The notes beneath the pieces are model-generated. The model saw only the letters and a program-made list of their open reading frames with translations. It made no database searches and was not told the DNA's origin. Below are positions 24,490 to 35,065 of a stretch of DNA of 64,000 nt, piece after piece. The position numbers were made by a program, and so were the translations under genes. This DNA is from Aporrectodea caliginosa (Eukaryota; Annelida; Clitellata; Crassiclitellata; Lumbricidae), in contig JACEVL010000019.1 of NCBI GenBank assembly GCA_020284085.1, positions 2,797,498-2,861,497 on the forward strand. Direction: 5' to 3'. The stretch's first letter is position 1, and each line of letters opens with the position of its first letter.

Positions 24490-24520
<31 letters not shown>

Positions 24521-24599
24521 GCCATAATTTGCTAGGTCGGAAGCGCCGTTTATGAGTCTCTATCTTGGGCGCTATATAAATTATAATTACGATTCCTTT

Positions 24600-24720
24600 T
24601 ACAATTCCACTGTACATTTCTGAACAACCCCTCCGATGTAAAGCAGCGCTCGTGAATAAGCTGATGCCCTTATTGAGAATAGCGCTTTAAATATTTAGAG
24701 TTGCAATTACAGTTGCGGTG
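24600..24720 (+). repeat. Dispersed repeat family S4
   Basis: It contains CAGCGCTCGTGAATAAGCTG and AGCGCTTTAAATATTTAG. It ends about 15 bases before the phosphatase-family exon and so may have replaced part of the upstream intron. Confidence 0.7.
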
Positions 24721-24735
24721 TGTTTTTGTCGATAG

Positions 24736-24912
24736 GTGGCGGTGTCGGTACGTGAGTTGATGGAATTCGTTGACCCCGTGACCTCTTCCCTCATCTTCTG
24801 CGGTGACCTGAACAGTCCCCCTTCCTTCCCTGCCTATCGCCTTCTCAGCCGAGGTCGACTGTCGAGGAAGACCATCGAGAAGTTCACCCACGAACACAGA
24901 CACTTGGACGAG
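24736..24912 (+). CDS. Exon of an endonuclease/exonuclease/phosphatase-family protein (CCR4/nocturnin/PDE12-like)
   Basis: An internal exon of 59 codons, bounded by AG (24734-24735) and GT (24913-24914), phase 0 at both ends. It encodes VAVSVRELMEFV, then LIFCGDLNSPPS and AYRLLSRG. The C/G-D-x-N-S motif is the conserved GD(F/L)N active-site segment of this Mg-dependent fold (D and N bind metal and phosphate), and the following 'xPS..Y.LL' is typical of the CCR4/nocturnin/Angel/PDE12 branch, which includes mRNA deadenylases and 2',5'-phosphodiesterases. It splices in phase to 27693-27905. Upstream exons with the catalytic glutamate (LQE motif) were not found and may lie outside the window or in repeats. 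The start was set by the acceptor; no ATG is implied. Confidence 0.72.
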
Positions 24913-24969
24913 GTCAGAGGTTACGACTCCCGTTAATCGTTCTGTACGCTATTAAATGCAGGAAAGATC

Positions 24970-25250
<281 letters not shown>

Positions 25251-25394
25251 TTCATCTCTCCGGTGTCTAATGCACAAGGCATCAATCCATTGCACCTCAA
25301 AAATCAACCCATAATCAAGTCAATATCCAGAAGATTAACCCGCAATACGCAGCGGCAGCCTATGATCGATAAGCAGTGGGAAAGGGTTAAATGG

Positions 25395-25600
25395 TTAATG
25401 GGGCCCGTGGCGCGTTGGATAACATCTGGCAAAGTGACCGAGAGGTACCGAGTTCGAGCCCCCGTTGGGCGGATATGCTTTGTGTTTGCAGGCTGTCTGT
25501 TCTGTTAGTAGTTAAGATTTGTGTCTTGTGAATTGCATAATAATTATTGTGCACTGTGGCCGGTTGCGGTGTGTCGACCGGATTGTTGAATAAACGAAAA
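25395..25600 (+). repeat. tRNA-derived SINE (family S2)
   Basis: Head GCGCGTTGGATAACATCTGGC, B-box-like GAGTTCGAGCCCCCG and body GCAGGCTGTCTGTTC. A second copy is at 63806-63998 on the minus strand. Confidence 0.82.
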
Positions 25601-25619
25601 ATATATTATTAATGAATCA

Positions 25620-26630
25620 CTTCTGCGTTTCACTACTATATAGCATCAGTTGAAAACGTTTTAAAGGTGTCGAAAGAGTGTGTCATATGAAATCAACGGA
25701 TCCAGAGTTTACGTCAGCTTATGACAACATGGGCTGTTGCCATCGACAGAATTTTTTTGCATGAATATTTCAACTCTAAATCAGCAACATTGTACCATAC
25801 ATAATATAGCATTGGTTAGCAACGTTTTAAAGGTGTCTACGAAGCCCAGTCCTTAAGACAGAAATGCAGGCTATTATGGGCAAGCAATTTGAAATACGTA
25901 CACGTGAAACTGGATGAAATTGATTGATTATTATTTTATTAATCAAAGGTTTAACGTCGCCTTATGACATCAAAGGCCGTTGACGACAATTCACAATGTA
26001 TACCATACAATGAAAACGAGAAATTTAACGTCCAAACGACACCATTTAAAGGTGTCAAAATAAATCCTTACAATGTCACAAAATTCAATGTTAAACGACA
26101 TAAAGTAATGCATCGGTTAGGCCTACTTTCTGTGATACACACACTGTGATTAAATGATTCGATACAAATTTAATTATAATAATATCATGACGTTAGATTC
26201 TTATTCTACTTGACAGTGTACTCTTTTAAGTGATTATTTATTAATTTTCAGTTTAACATCATCTTGTGACAACATTCACTATTTACCATTATACTTTTTT
26301 GAATAAAAATTTGATAAAAACAGCACAAACACTAAATGATATAGGTAATTCACAAAGTCGGCTCTTTACCCGTAGACTGTTCAAGCATCCAATACACTCG
26401 AACGTAAGTTTCATTAAGTAAAAAAAATATTTGGTACAAACATATTACAATTGCTTAAAGTTTGTTTTTTGATTGACAGCCGTATTTCACAGCTATATAG
26501 CATCAGATGAACACGTTTTAAAGGTGTCGAAGAAGTGCGTTATGGAAAATCAGCGACATTGTTCCTTGCAAAATATAGCATCGGTTAGCAACGTTTTAGA
26601 GGTGTTTTTGAAGTTCAGTCCGTAAGACGG
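25620..26630 (+). repeat. Dispersed modular repeat (TTTTAAAGGTGTC family), first cluster
   Basis: Two alternating modules. Module 1 is TATAGCATCnGTTnnnAACG then TTTTAAAGGTGTC (about 25640, 25805, 26500 and 26575). Module 2 is GTTTAnCGTCnnCTTATGAC then GGCnGTTGnC (about 25700, 25950 and 26250). The same modules recur at 56.3-60.8 kb. No gene is seen. The cluster lies in the intron between the two phosphatase-family exons. Confidence 0.7.
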
Positions 26631-26636
26631 TGGTGG

Positions 26637-26760
26637 AAACTCCGCCTTTGCTCGTTCTAGTGATTGCTCTAGTGCCAGACAGTGCCAGTCCGATGCCTGG
26701 ATAAAGGAGGAGGGCGACGCTAATGATCTTTGTTATCCCACAGTGAACTGAAACTACAAC
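26637..26760 (+). repeat. Inverted partner of 30775-30893
   Basis: The stretch with GGATAAAGGAGGAGGGCGAC, GCTAATGATCTTTGTTA and CACAGTG is matched, as reverse complement, at 30775-30893. The two copies enclose about 4 kb, including the last phosphatase-family exon. Confidence 0.75.
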
Positions 26761-26864
26761 TACCAGCCTTGCTGCCTACGGTGTATAAGCAATTTGAAAG
26801 AGGAAAGTTTTAAGTTTTTAGGACATATATCGTAACAGACAAAGCAAAACGGACAGACACAGGG

Positions 26865-27690
26865 AGAGACAGACAGAGACAGACAGACGGACGGACGGAC
26901 GGACGGACGGACAGACAGACAGACTGAGACAATCTGTTTCGTATTCTCTCTGGTGTTAGATTTTTAACTGACATGTTGTCCCCTTAAAAATGCAACGTTT
27001 TCTTGACAGACAGACCTTCGGAATTTCTCCGTTATCGCTGACGCAATTCCCGACATCTTCCAGCTGCCAATCCAATTGGAAAGTGCCTACGTATCCATTC
27101 TGGTCAGCCAACGAATGTTTTTCTCCCCCGTTGAAATACAAACATTTCCTTTAAAGGTTTCATCTTTCGCCAGGAATCATTAGCACAGCTGCATTGGAGG
27201 AAGTTAATACATCTGGTTAATTAATTGGCTGAGGAAAACCGTATCCGTCTGATACTATGTATGCTCATTTGTTCACGTTCATTCGTCCATAGGTACGGCC
27301 ATTCCTTAAATAATTAGTTAATTTAATTAATTAATTTAATTAATTAATTAAATTAATTAATTTTCCTGTCATTCTTTCTCTGTCTAGTAATCATTCTGCT
27401 ATTCATTGAGCCAGTCAATGCAAAAGAGGTACTCTAGCGTATTGGATTGTATTGTATTGTTATGTATTGTATTGTATTGTTATGTATTGTATTGTAGTGT
27501 TAAGTATTGTTTTGTATTATATTATATTGTACTATATTGTATTGTATTTTATCGTATTATATTTTATTGTATTGTATTATATTGTTTTGCATTGTATTGT
27601 ATAAAATTCTTTTAAATTGTCTTGTATTGTTTCGTTTTGTTTTGATTGCATTGTATTGTAATGTACTCTATTGTATTATATTGCATTTCC
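26865..27690. repeat. Simple repeats and intronic DNA
   Basis: (ACAG/ACGG)n at about 26865-26930, (TTAATTAA)n at 27310-27362, and a (ATTGT)n pentanucleotide minisatellite at 27437-27680 that runs straight into the splice acceptor of the next exon. The rest (26940-27300) shows nothing recognisable. Confidence 0.85.
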
Positions 27691-27692
27691 AG

Positions 27693-27905
27693 GGTCGCGA
27701 GCCAATCGTGACGAACTGCGATGGTGCACATGAGGACGGGATCGTGAGGTCCTTCTGTCTGGACTACATCTGGTACCGGAAGCTGGAACCGGTCCGAGTT
27801 CTCGAGACACCGTCTGTGGCTGTTGTAACTGAACAGGTGGCTCTGCCAAACACCAAGTTCCCATCCGACCACATCTCCATTGCAGCTGAATTTCTACTCA
27901 TATAA
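27693..27905 (+). CDS. Last exon of the endonuclease/exonuclease/phosphatase-family gene
   Basis: Acceptor CATTTCCAG precedes 27693; the frame runs 70 codons to TAA at 27903-27905. It encodes a CLDYIWY motif, the usual DYIW/F core strand, then LPNTKFPSDHISIAAEFLL. The terminal SDH contains the catalytic histidine of this family, and the protein ends within ten residues, as in nocturnin and PDE12. Phase 0 fits the exon at 24736-24912 directly, and the joint lies in the loop between the GDLN and DYIW motifs, where length varies in the family. The frame is intact and GC-rich against AT-rich surroundings, so the gene may be functional. The acceptor's polypyrimidine tract is made of the TTGTA minisatellite. 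The subfamily is not decided. Confidence 0.78.
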   Translation, partial: GREPIVTNCDGAHEDGIVRSFCLDYIWYRKLEPVRVLETPSVAVVTEQVALPNTKFPSDHISIAAEFLLI

Positions 27906-28004
27906 ACCGTACATTAAATTACTAGTTAATTAATTATTTAGCTACTTATCAACGTACACACACACACATACATACATGCATACATACATACATACATTTG
28001 AACA

Positions 28005-28260
28005 GCTATGCATAAAGGCAGAATCGCGCCTTTTTTATCGATCCTAGCGGATAATGTGTTACATGATTTGCTTCCCTCTAGTAAAACTTCTAAGTATTCC
28101 CCCTCCTGGGCTCATGACCGTAATATTCCTCCCGCAGATAATTTTATGCTTAAAACGTTCATCACTAGTATAATATATATTATAAAGTCTGATCACGATA
28201 AGATAATGTACACCAAGGTGCGATTGGCAATTGGTTGTTTGAGGGATATTCTCACTTAGT
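28005..28260 (+). pseudogene. Extreme C-terminus and 3' tail of a LINE ORF2
   Basis: The frame encodes NVLHDLLPSSKTSKYS, HDRNIPPADN and FITSIIY. This corresponds to the last ~50 residues of Jockey-like LINE ORF2 proteins (pattern LLPP ... RxHDRxLP ... FIxRMLY). It is followed by the tail GTACACCAAGGTGCGATTGG. A second tail copy is at 28333-28380. The LINE at 58360-59080 has the same C-terminus and tail, so this is a strongly 5'-truncated relative. Confidence 0.65.
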
Positions 28261-28332
28261 TACTAACTAATTAACTTGATTTGAAAAGAATTTATTGTCA
28301 GGATGCTATATACTTTTAACTGTGCTTATAAG

Positions 28333-28720
28333 ATGTTTGTACACCAAAGTGCGATTAGCAGTTGGTTAATTAAGAATATACTTACTTACTTATTTCTTCA
28401 TAAAGTCGTACAGTCGTAGAATCATACAGTCATAGGCCTACATACATACAAAGTAACAAACATACATTCATACATATATACATTATACAATATACATGCC
28501 TACATGCATACATACATGTATGTATGTTTACATACAATTAAGAATATATTTACTTACTTATTTCTTCATACAGTCGTACAGTCGTAAAATCATACAGTCA
28601 TACATACATACAAAGTAACAAACATACATACATACGTGCATACTTGCTTACATACACAAATGCATGCATGCATGCTTTCAAACTTATAACCATACATTAT
28701 ATGTACATTCATACGTACAT
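28333..28720. repeat. LINE 3' tail, duplicated block and (CATA)n
   Basis: The tail GTACACCAAAGTGCGATTAG is at about 28341. A ~170-bp direct duplication follows, with ACTTATTTCTTCATA(A/C)AGTCGTACAGTCGTA at about 28384 and 28556. (CATA)n and (CATG)n microsatellites fill the remainder. Confidence 0.75.
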
Positions 28721-28921
28721 ATGCTCCTCATGTTGGTTTCAGAAGATCAGTGAAAAGTGTTGATTGTGGCTGGTTGATTGACTGATTGATTTTTTTTATT
28801 TGATTGGTGAAACTGTTTGCATCGACTTCGTCTGCAGTGGGATAACTGCTGTCATGGAAACGTGAACTGGATATTATGTCTCTATGACGTTTGGTTGTCA
28901 TGACATCGGAAACTCTTAACA

Positions 28922-29012
28922 CCGACCATACATCTATCTATCCATAGGATGGATGGACGCATAGATGGATAGATGGATGGATTGATAGATGTATGGTCGG
29001 TATTTACTGTAG
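28922..29012. repeat. Hairpin with ACCGACCATACATCTATC arms
   Basis: 18-base perfect arms (about 28922-28939 and 28986-29012) enclose a GATA/GATG-rich loop of about 50 bases. Confidence 0.75.
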
Positions 29013-29400
29013 AGTTTCCAATGTATGGATAGGTGGATAGATGGATAGAAAGATGGCAGGCTGAATTGATAAAGTTGATATTATGCCAGTGTGAGCTGGT
29101 CTTGCTTACGCGGTTCTTGTGTGAATTGATGAAGTTGACATAGCGCCAGCATGGCGCTGAGAATAAATTTCGGAGATCTACATTTGGTCTAGGTTTTGTC
29201 ACGTGACTGACCTCACATTAATTTGCCTCACCCTGTCTATATATATAAAATAGGTTAACTCATCTTAACATACCACATTTTTCGTCATCCACCTAACCTT
29301 GGTTTACTTTGGTTTGGGATTACTGGAATTACCTAATTGTTCATACCATGCAACGCAGCTTGCTTATAATTATAATTACCAAATTTTTACTATAATGATA
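29013..29400. other. Spacer with a ~60-bp tandem duplication
   Basis: 29060-29175 holds two copies of a GAATTGAT(A/G)AAGTTGA... unit about 58 bases apart. Otherwise there is no recognisable gene. Confidence 0.55.
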
Positions 29401-29407
29401 ATAATTG

Positions 29408-29422
29408 TAACAACAACAACAA

Positions 29423-29456
<34 letters not shown>

Positions 29457-29520
29457 CAACGACAACGACAACGACAATGACAACGACAACGACAACGACA
29501 ACGACAACAACAATAACATT
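29408..29520. repeat. (CAACGA)n microsatellite
   Basis: ACAACG/ACAACA repeats, about 110 bases. Confidence 0.95.
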
Positions 29521-29554
29521 GCTTAACATTGCTTATTAATACCCGACACCAAAG

Positions 29555-29700
29555 TTCAGATGAGCGTTGAGCAACAGTGAGTAAAGTACTTGCTCTAGGT
29601 CCCTACGCAGTGACTGACTGCCTCAGTGGTCGTTCGAACCCGCACTCTCTGCGTTACACGGTGAGCACTACAACCAATCGGCTAACTGTGTCAAGATCTC
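29555..29700 (-). repeat. tRNA-derived SINE (S1-related)
   Basis: On the minus strand an A-box-like TTAGCCGATTGGTTGTAG and B-box GGGTTCGAAC are followed by a CTGCGTAGGGACCTAG body. It is closely related to 60365-60490. Confidence 0.75.
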
Positions 29701-29924
29701 GTCTGCATAGGGAGGTGCTCAGTTCCTGAACGCGGCAATGGACGTAGCCTATGTCCTAGACACGATGGGCCAGAGTATCGCAGGATTTGCCATTTAAAAA
29801 TAATTATTATATAATAATAATATTCATGATAAATTATAATATAATCTTCATTTATTAATTCGAACTGACAAGTAGCCTACGCAGTAAGATTACAATTCAT
29901 AGTATGAACGGATGAGCACAAGTT

Positions 29925-30115
29925 CTTACAGGAGTCGAATTTAACTGTTTACGGCAGCCATGCAAGGCGCCCATCACGTCCTACATCTAATTTTACCAAC
30001 GCCATCCAGCGAATGGCAGGCAGAGTGGACCTTTGGGAGGGTAGCGGGTATCGATTCCGCGTCGTGCTTGATGTTGTGCTCTTCACGACGGTGATTTTAC
30101 CATTATTCTATACTT
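29925..30115 (+). repeat. Dispersed repeat family S5
   Basis: A ~185-bp unit with ACAGGAGTCGAATTTAACTG, GCAGCCATGCAAGGCGCCCA and TTTTACCAACGCCATC. It is matched in the same orientation at 41610-41800. Confidence 0.8.
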
Positions 30116-30770
30116 TCCAGCTTATACCAACACCAGGCAGTCGAACCAGCCACTATTTGATCATCAACCAAGCGCAACACCTTTAAATAGTTTTCTCGCA
30201 ACGCTATATAAGTGTATAATCGACACATTGGTTCAGCTAATAATCGACATTATTGGTTCAGTAACATGAGCTAATAATCGACATTATTAGTATCAAATCA
30301 TTGCCATTTAGTTTAACAGTAGGCCTAACATTGCCCGACTAAGTTTTAAATCGGCCACTGCCTTTGTTAAGCGGGTAGTACCATAATTCCCAAGCCTGGA
30401 AAAGGCAGATAAAAATAGTTACTATGACAGAGTGCAATAGTACCTTCAGTGTATTAATCAACTACCTAGTCGTCAACGGTCTTTACAGCCACCGGACAAT
30501 CTTAAACCGTTAACTCTAAATTCTTAAGCGTTCCTCTAATAGGCCTACCAAGCGCAGGGCACCCGTTTATTCACGAGCGCTGCGTCATACCAGAGGGGTT
30601 GTCCAGAGATCGATGTCCAGTGGAGGTCCGAGTCCAGTTGCCAGAGAGACCAGAGAGAGAAACCAGAGAGCAGCTGCAAAGGCGGGTTTCGTTGAGGACG
30701 AGAAAGTTTCGAAGGCGGAAGACTGGACGGATTATAGGGTAGGAATTCTTCAACAGGTGCTACTTCAATT
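30116..30770. other. Spacer with short tandem repeats and an S4 copy
   Basis: 30205-30295 has three copies of TAATCGACA(TT)ATTGGTTCAG-type units. 30545-30660 (minus) is an S4 repeat (CAGGGCACCCGTTTATTCAC). No gene is recognised. Confidence 0.6.
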
Positions 30771-30774
30771 TGGA

Positions 30775-30893
30775 GTTAGTAGTAATAGTTTCGGTTTGAC
30801 TACACTGTGTGGTAACAAAGACCATTAGCGTCGCCCTCCTCCTTTATCCAGTCTTGGGACTGGCACTGCCAGAGTACGACCAGTGGCGGAGTT
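30775..30893 (-). repeat. Inverted partner of 26637-26760
   Basis: Reverse complement of the block at 26637-26760 (GTCGCCCTCCTCCTTTATCC, GCACTGCCAGAGTA). The similarity is high over about 110 bases. Confidence 0.75.
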
Positions 30894-31746
30894 TCAATTT
30901 GGAGTTGAAAGTCTGTGTTTGGATAAGTATAGAGTCTGAGGCAGAAATGTCGCAAACGTGAGCATCCTGGCCACCGCAGTGTCTGTTCAACCCAGACATT
31001 GCTTGTCGGACTCTGATTCTGTGTAATTATGCGGAGTATGTATAGGAGATTGAGTTAATAGGTCTGCACTTAGCCTTAAGGGACGATGCACTGGCTCCCT
31101 CTATCGACGGTGGTTAAAATATCATGCATTCGAAATGATTGCGACGTCTCTCGATATGGATGAGATTCCTTACATCGTCCTTCGTATCGTTCTTGAGCCC
31201 GTTCTACGCCAGAGGACGATTTTCAACTGAACGTATACTTAATCATCGGAATATATACGACTCAATCACGCGCGCACCCACGCAAACAAGCACACATATA
31301 CACATAATGATGCTGCTATATATATATATATATATATGCAATAAATACGCAAGCAGGGTTTTATTTGCAGATGACTAGGCTTTTGAGACGTTTTAAACTG
31401 CGTTTTATAAAAGTCCAGATAAATGTATAAATATATATAATATATATTATATATATAACGTATTTTTATACATCATATGTAAATTTGCATCTTTAAAGAT
31501 TATATATATATATAAACAAATAATAACACTACATATATATATATATATATATACACGGAGAGAGACAGAGACACAGACAGAGACACAGACAGAAACAGAG
31601 ACGGAGACAGAAATGCAAATATACCGTCACATGGAGAGCTCTTATGATATATTTAAAAGGCATTACATGTCTTGAGAGTTGAGACACGAGCATAATTATA
31701 TATATACATGTATATATATATATACATGTATATATATATATATATA
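30894..31746. other. Spacer rich in TA and ACAGAG microsatellites
   Basis: (TA)n runs at about 31317, 31425-31455, 31500, 31530 and 31700-31746; (ACAGAG)n at 31558-31605. No gene is seen. Confidence 0.6.
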
Positions 31747-32917
31747 TTAGGGTGGTCCAAAACACTAAGTGTCTCAGAGTTGCCCTCCACAACCCTCCTT
31801 TTGTTCTATGGCTGCCCACTATTACCTCTACCAAATTTGAGAGAGATTGATGAGTATTTAGAGGTCGCTCAAGGTCAGGGTATTTTCACCATATTAAGCA
31901 TGAAATCGGTAATCTGCACTAAGAACAGAAAACCGAATTTGAGACTTTTTCAGTTGAATTAAAGCATGTAGTGCAGCAATGAAAATAAGAAAAGGTTCCA
32001 AAATGTTCATTTTTGCTATGGAAACACTGGAACTTTTTTGAGTAACACATTCTATCTAAGTCATCTTCATCAGTGTGGCCTTGGAGCAGGACAGATAGGT
32101 GTTCCTGCAGCATTTCACGAGCTGAAGAAGGAACTGCTTCATTCAACGATTAATTCTACGGCTGAATCAAACCAATGGAGCTCCTCCAGCAGAGTCGTTC
32201 ATGACTGTCATGACTGATGCTGCCTGTAGGAGGTCCTGCAGGGCAGGAGTGATCATCGCATCATTCCTTAGGATCCTTTACCAGGAATCCTTGGGCCTTC
32301 TCTTTTCGATTCAAGTTCAGAATGTCAACGATAACAGTAGTTCTCTCTGTGACGTTAGATGCAAGGCCAAGGGAGCTGAGGGGTTCAGGAGAATGATCAA
32401 GGCATTTCACAGAGTTGATGGACTGTAGAAGGTGGAGGTTTGTCACCATCAGTGTTTTCACATCCACTCCATTTCTTCATCAAACAAGAACAGGCTGACC
32501 AAAATTTCTGAAACGTACCAGGTATGCCTACCGAATGCGGTCGAGGCAACCTTAGCCACTCTCATATTTAGATATTTACTGAGCTCCTCCAGTAGCAGTA
32601 GATCGTTGAGTAGGGTTGCCAACTTTGGATTATGAAATTTCTGGACAAGGGCACAAGGCGCGAGCTCCCACGATTTGTGGCGATTAGGGCCCCGTCTGGC
32701 CGCTCTGGCGGAGCGTGGTAACTTATTTAAAACATGTGAAAATAAGCAAGGATCTGTATGGATAATGGAATATGCGAAGAAAGTACAAAAGGAATATTAT
32801 TTAATCCACTAATATAACCTGGGATTATTATTACTGAATAATAATGTAATGTCTGTAATAATAGTCCCAGATATAACAATATTCATAACGTTCTTAAACG
32901 TGAAGTATAATCAGATC

Positions 32918-33705
32918 TTATTTTCTTTTAAAGCTATACTTCTGTTCGCTTTTACTTGCTTTGAGCAAACATTTCTGTCCTCCAACATAATGTAAGAAAT
33001 CACCGCAAGACTGATCGAAATTGACTTTCACACACAGTTCAGCTTTTACCAGTTCAGGCCTCATCCTGTTTCGTTCATCGGTCCACAGATTTTTCATTAA
33101 TGAGAAAATACGTTCAACATGTGCATTACTGATCGGAATTGCTAAAACATATCCAACCACTTTTTGGAAATTTGGAGCATCACAATTTTTAAAGTATTGT
33201 ACCCAACGTTCATCTTTTTACTCATTTTGGAATCTGAAAATACTCTGCATCCTAACTTTGTACCACAGTCTTGAGATAAATAACTATGCTGATGTTGTAC
33301 CCCATGATAAGTTAGCGCTAACTCAGAGGCAGTGATCTGATCCTTTTCAGCTGAATGTGGATTTGAGGGAAAAAAATTCAATGTTTCCGACATTTTTTGA
33401 CTGTGACTATTTCGCTTATGTTTATCACCACAAGCATGCTTCCTAACCGCAGCCACACCTTCCGCTTTTACTGAAAATGAACTACAACAACTTCTGCATC
33501 TCACCATTGACGGATCATGACTATCTCGTGCAATCCATAACTTGAATTCCGGATCATTCAGCCATTCGTCTCGAAAACAACAAATCCTTCTCTTTTTCTT
33601 GGGCAGCGTTCTAGTACTTGCTGTACTTTCCACTCCCAACACAGATGAAAGCGATTCTGAATAACCATTTTCACAGTCTTCACTTTCGCTTGTGTCCGTA
33701 TTCAT
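32918..33705 (-). pseudogene. hAT transposase, internally deleted
   Basis: The first part (33705-33142, 187 codons) begins with an acidic leader and a BED-like zinc-binding region: FRDEWLNDPEFKLWIARD, then RCRSCCSSF and HACGDKHKR. After residue ~120 the frame decays. The second part (33160-32918, another frame) is the C-terminal hAT dimerisation domain: AIPISNAHVERIFSLMKN, WTDERNRM and LVKAELCVKVNF, with the expected N/S-A-x-x-E-R-x-F-S pattern. The DDE catalytic core that should lie between (about 300-400 residues in family members) is missing, so this copy cannot be autonomous. It is bounded by matching TIRs and an 8-bp duplication. Confidence 0.88.
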
Positions 33706-34010
33706 AGCCTTAAACCTTATAAGTTATAGTCAGTACTCAGTAGTTAATATTCCGTTGATTTTCGAGTGGTTTAGTAAGTTATAGTAACGTCTAATTGTCT
33801 CAAAAAACCGTTGACGTCCAAATCAGCAACCTGTTCCTCCAACCTTTTCCTGTTACGATTCTTATCTGCCCCTCTGGCGTCGTGAGAAGCCAGACTCCGA
33901 GTCCTCTGTCGCCTCTGTCAGGCCGAGCCAGATCGTCGCGGTCGGCGCTGCCTGGCCAGCCTGGGTGATTCACCGGCGGACGGGTGGTGGTGGAACCGAG
34001 GTGTTATAAC

Positions 34011-34465
34011 CAAGATGGCCAGTGTTTAATCTAGTCCCCTTGCTGTCGGGGGGAATTTAGGGTTCTGGGGGTATCCAGCTTATTATAAAAAGTTGACGAC
34101 CGGGGGTAGTGACGAGTGTTACCAAGAACAAGAGTTAAAAAATTTTTCCAAGCATTTTCGAGGGGGGTAGTAACAAGCCTTTTTCAAGGATTTTCGAGGG
34201 GGTAGTAACGAGAGTTTTCAAGGATTTTCAAGGGCTAATAACAACAATTTTCCAACAATATTCGAGGGGGGTAGTAACAAGACTTTTCCAAGAAGAATTT
34301 TCGAGGCGGGGGTAGTATCGAGAGTTTTCCAAGGCAATATTCTACAAAATTACATGTATTTAATTTTTTCAGCCTAAAATTTCATCTCTTTAATTTTTCT
34401 GGGGACTCAATCCTGGGGGAACTTTACCCCCCCAGAGACGTCTAGATTAAACACTGCAAGATGGC
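34011..34465. mobile_element. MULE-like MITE with 9-bp TSD CAAGATGGC
   Basis: The element is 34020-34456 (437 bp). Perfect 15-bp inverted ends CAGTGTTTAATCTAG / CTAGATTAAACACTG, flanked by 9-bp direct repeats CAAGATGGC (34011-34019 and 34457-34465). A 9-bp duplication is characteristic of Mutator-like elements. The interior has four or five diverged GAGGGGGGTAGTAACAAG... units of about 45-60 bases. It is non-coding and nested within the hAT element. Confidence 0.92.
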
Positions 34466-35065
34466 GGCTTGCCCGACAGTTAACCACGACATGATCGTCG
34501 ACATCATTCGCTGCCGGCGCTGCCTGGGGTGATTCACAGGCGATTTTTTCCGTACTGTACCTTTTTCTGGACACTGCATTGTCCAGAACGACCCTCCTCT
34601 GTTTTCTGTACACTGGCTGCAATTTCTGGACTGTCCAGACAAAATCTGGACGGTTGGCAACCCTATCGTTGAGTGGTGCTCTCATAGGCAGAGGAGCTTC
34701 ATGCCAGAACCGAACATAGACAAGGCTCACTGTGCTTCTCTTTGGCAGTTGGAAAGAACAGCTGCTGGAAACAAATATTTTAATGCTAAAGATAGCTTTC
34801 AACATCCAACGTGCATGATGGAATGCTCCTGGTGCCTGAAAAGAAACTCTTGCTCCCTTTGCACCACCCTGGAAGATCAAACTGAGTTTCAAGAATTCCT
34901 CGTAGTCTTCTCTCTGATGTGACCCTCCAAGAGCTGCCTTGCAGAATTTCACCATTTTTCTGCTCGAAGAGCGTAAGTGTGTTTGTTCATCAAAGATGTC
35001 GTCGGAAGCCACTTCATTTGTCGCCTGGTCAATGTGTGGCCAGCTTTGCTGGAACCTCCTGATCC

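Larger units (their letters stand above)
22836..24490. mobile_element. DNA transposon inserted in a (TTA)n tract
   Basis: The ends are AGGGTGAGTGATGGG (22836) and the inverted CCCATCACCCACCCT (ends 24490), followed on each side by AGTGGGAC variants. (TTA)n lies on both sides, so the target duplication cannot be read. Subterminal copies of AAAGTGG(T/G)(C/A)C occur repeatedly in both orientations (22970-23090 and 23620-23690 complement), as in elements whose transposase binds subterminal motifs. The interior 23230-23700 has open frames on both strands that I do not recognise. Two tRNA-like SINEs sit inside. Confidence 0.8.
32603..34673 (-). mobile_element. hAT element with 8-bp TSD TCGTTGAG
   Basis: The element spans 32611-34665. 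Perfect 13-bp inverted ends TAGGGTTGCCAAC / GTTGGCAACCCTA, and 8-bp direct repeats TCGTTGAG at 32603-32610 and 34666-34673. It interrupts the coding region of the outer transposon, so it is younger. It carries an internally deleted hAT transposase gene on the minus strand, and a 437-bp MITE is inserted in its non-coding end. Confidence 0.95.
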
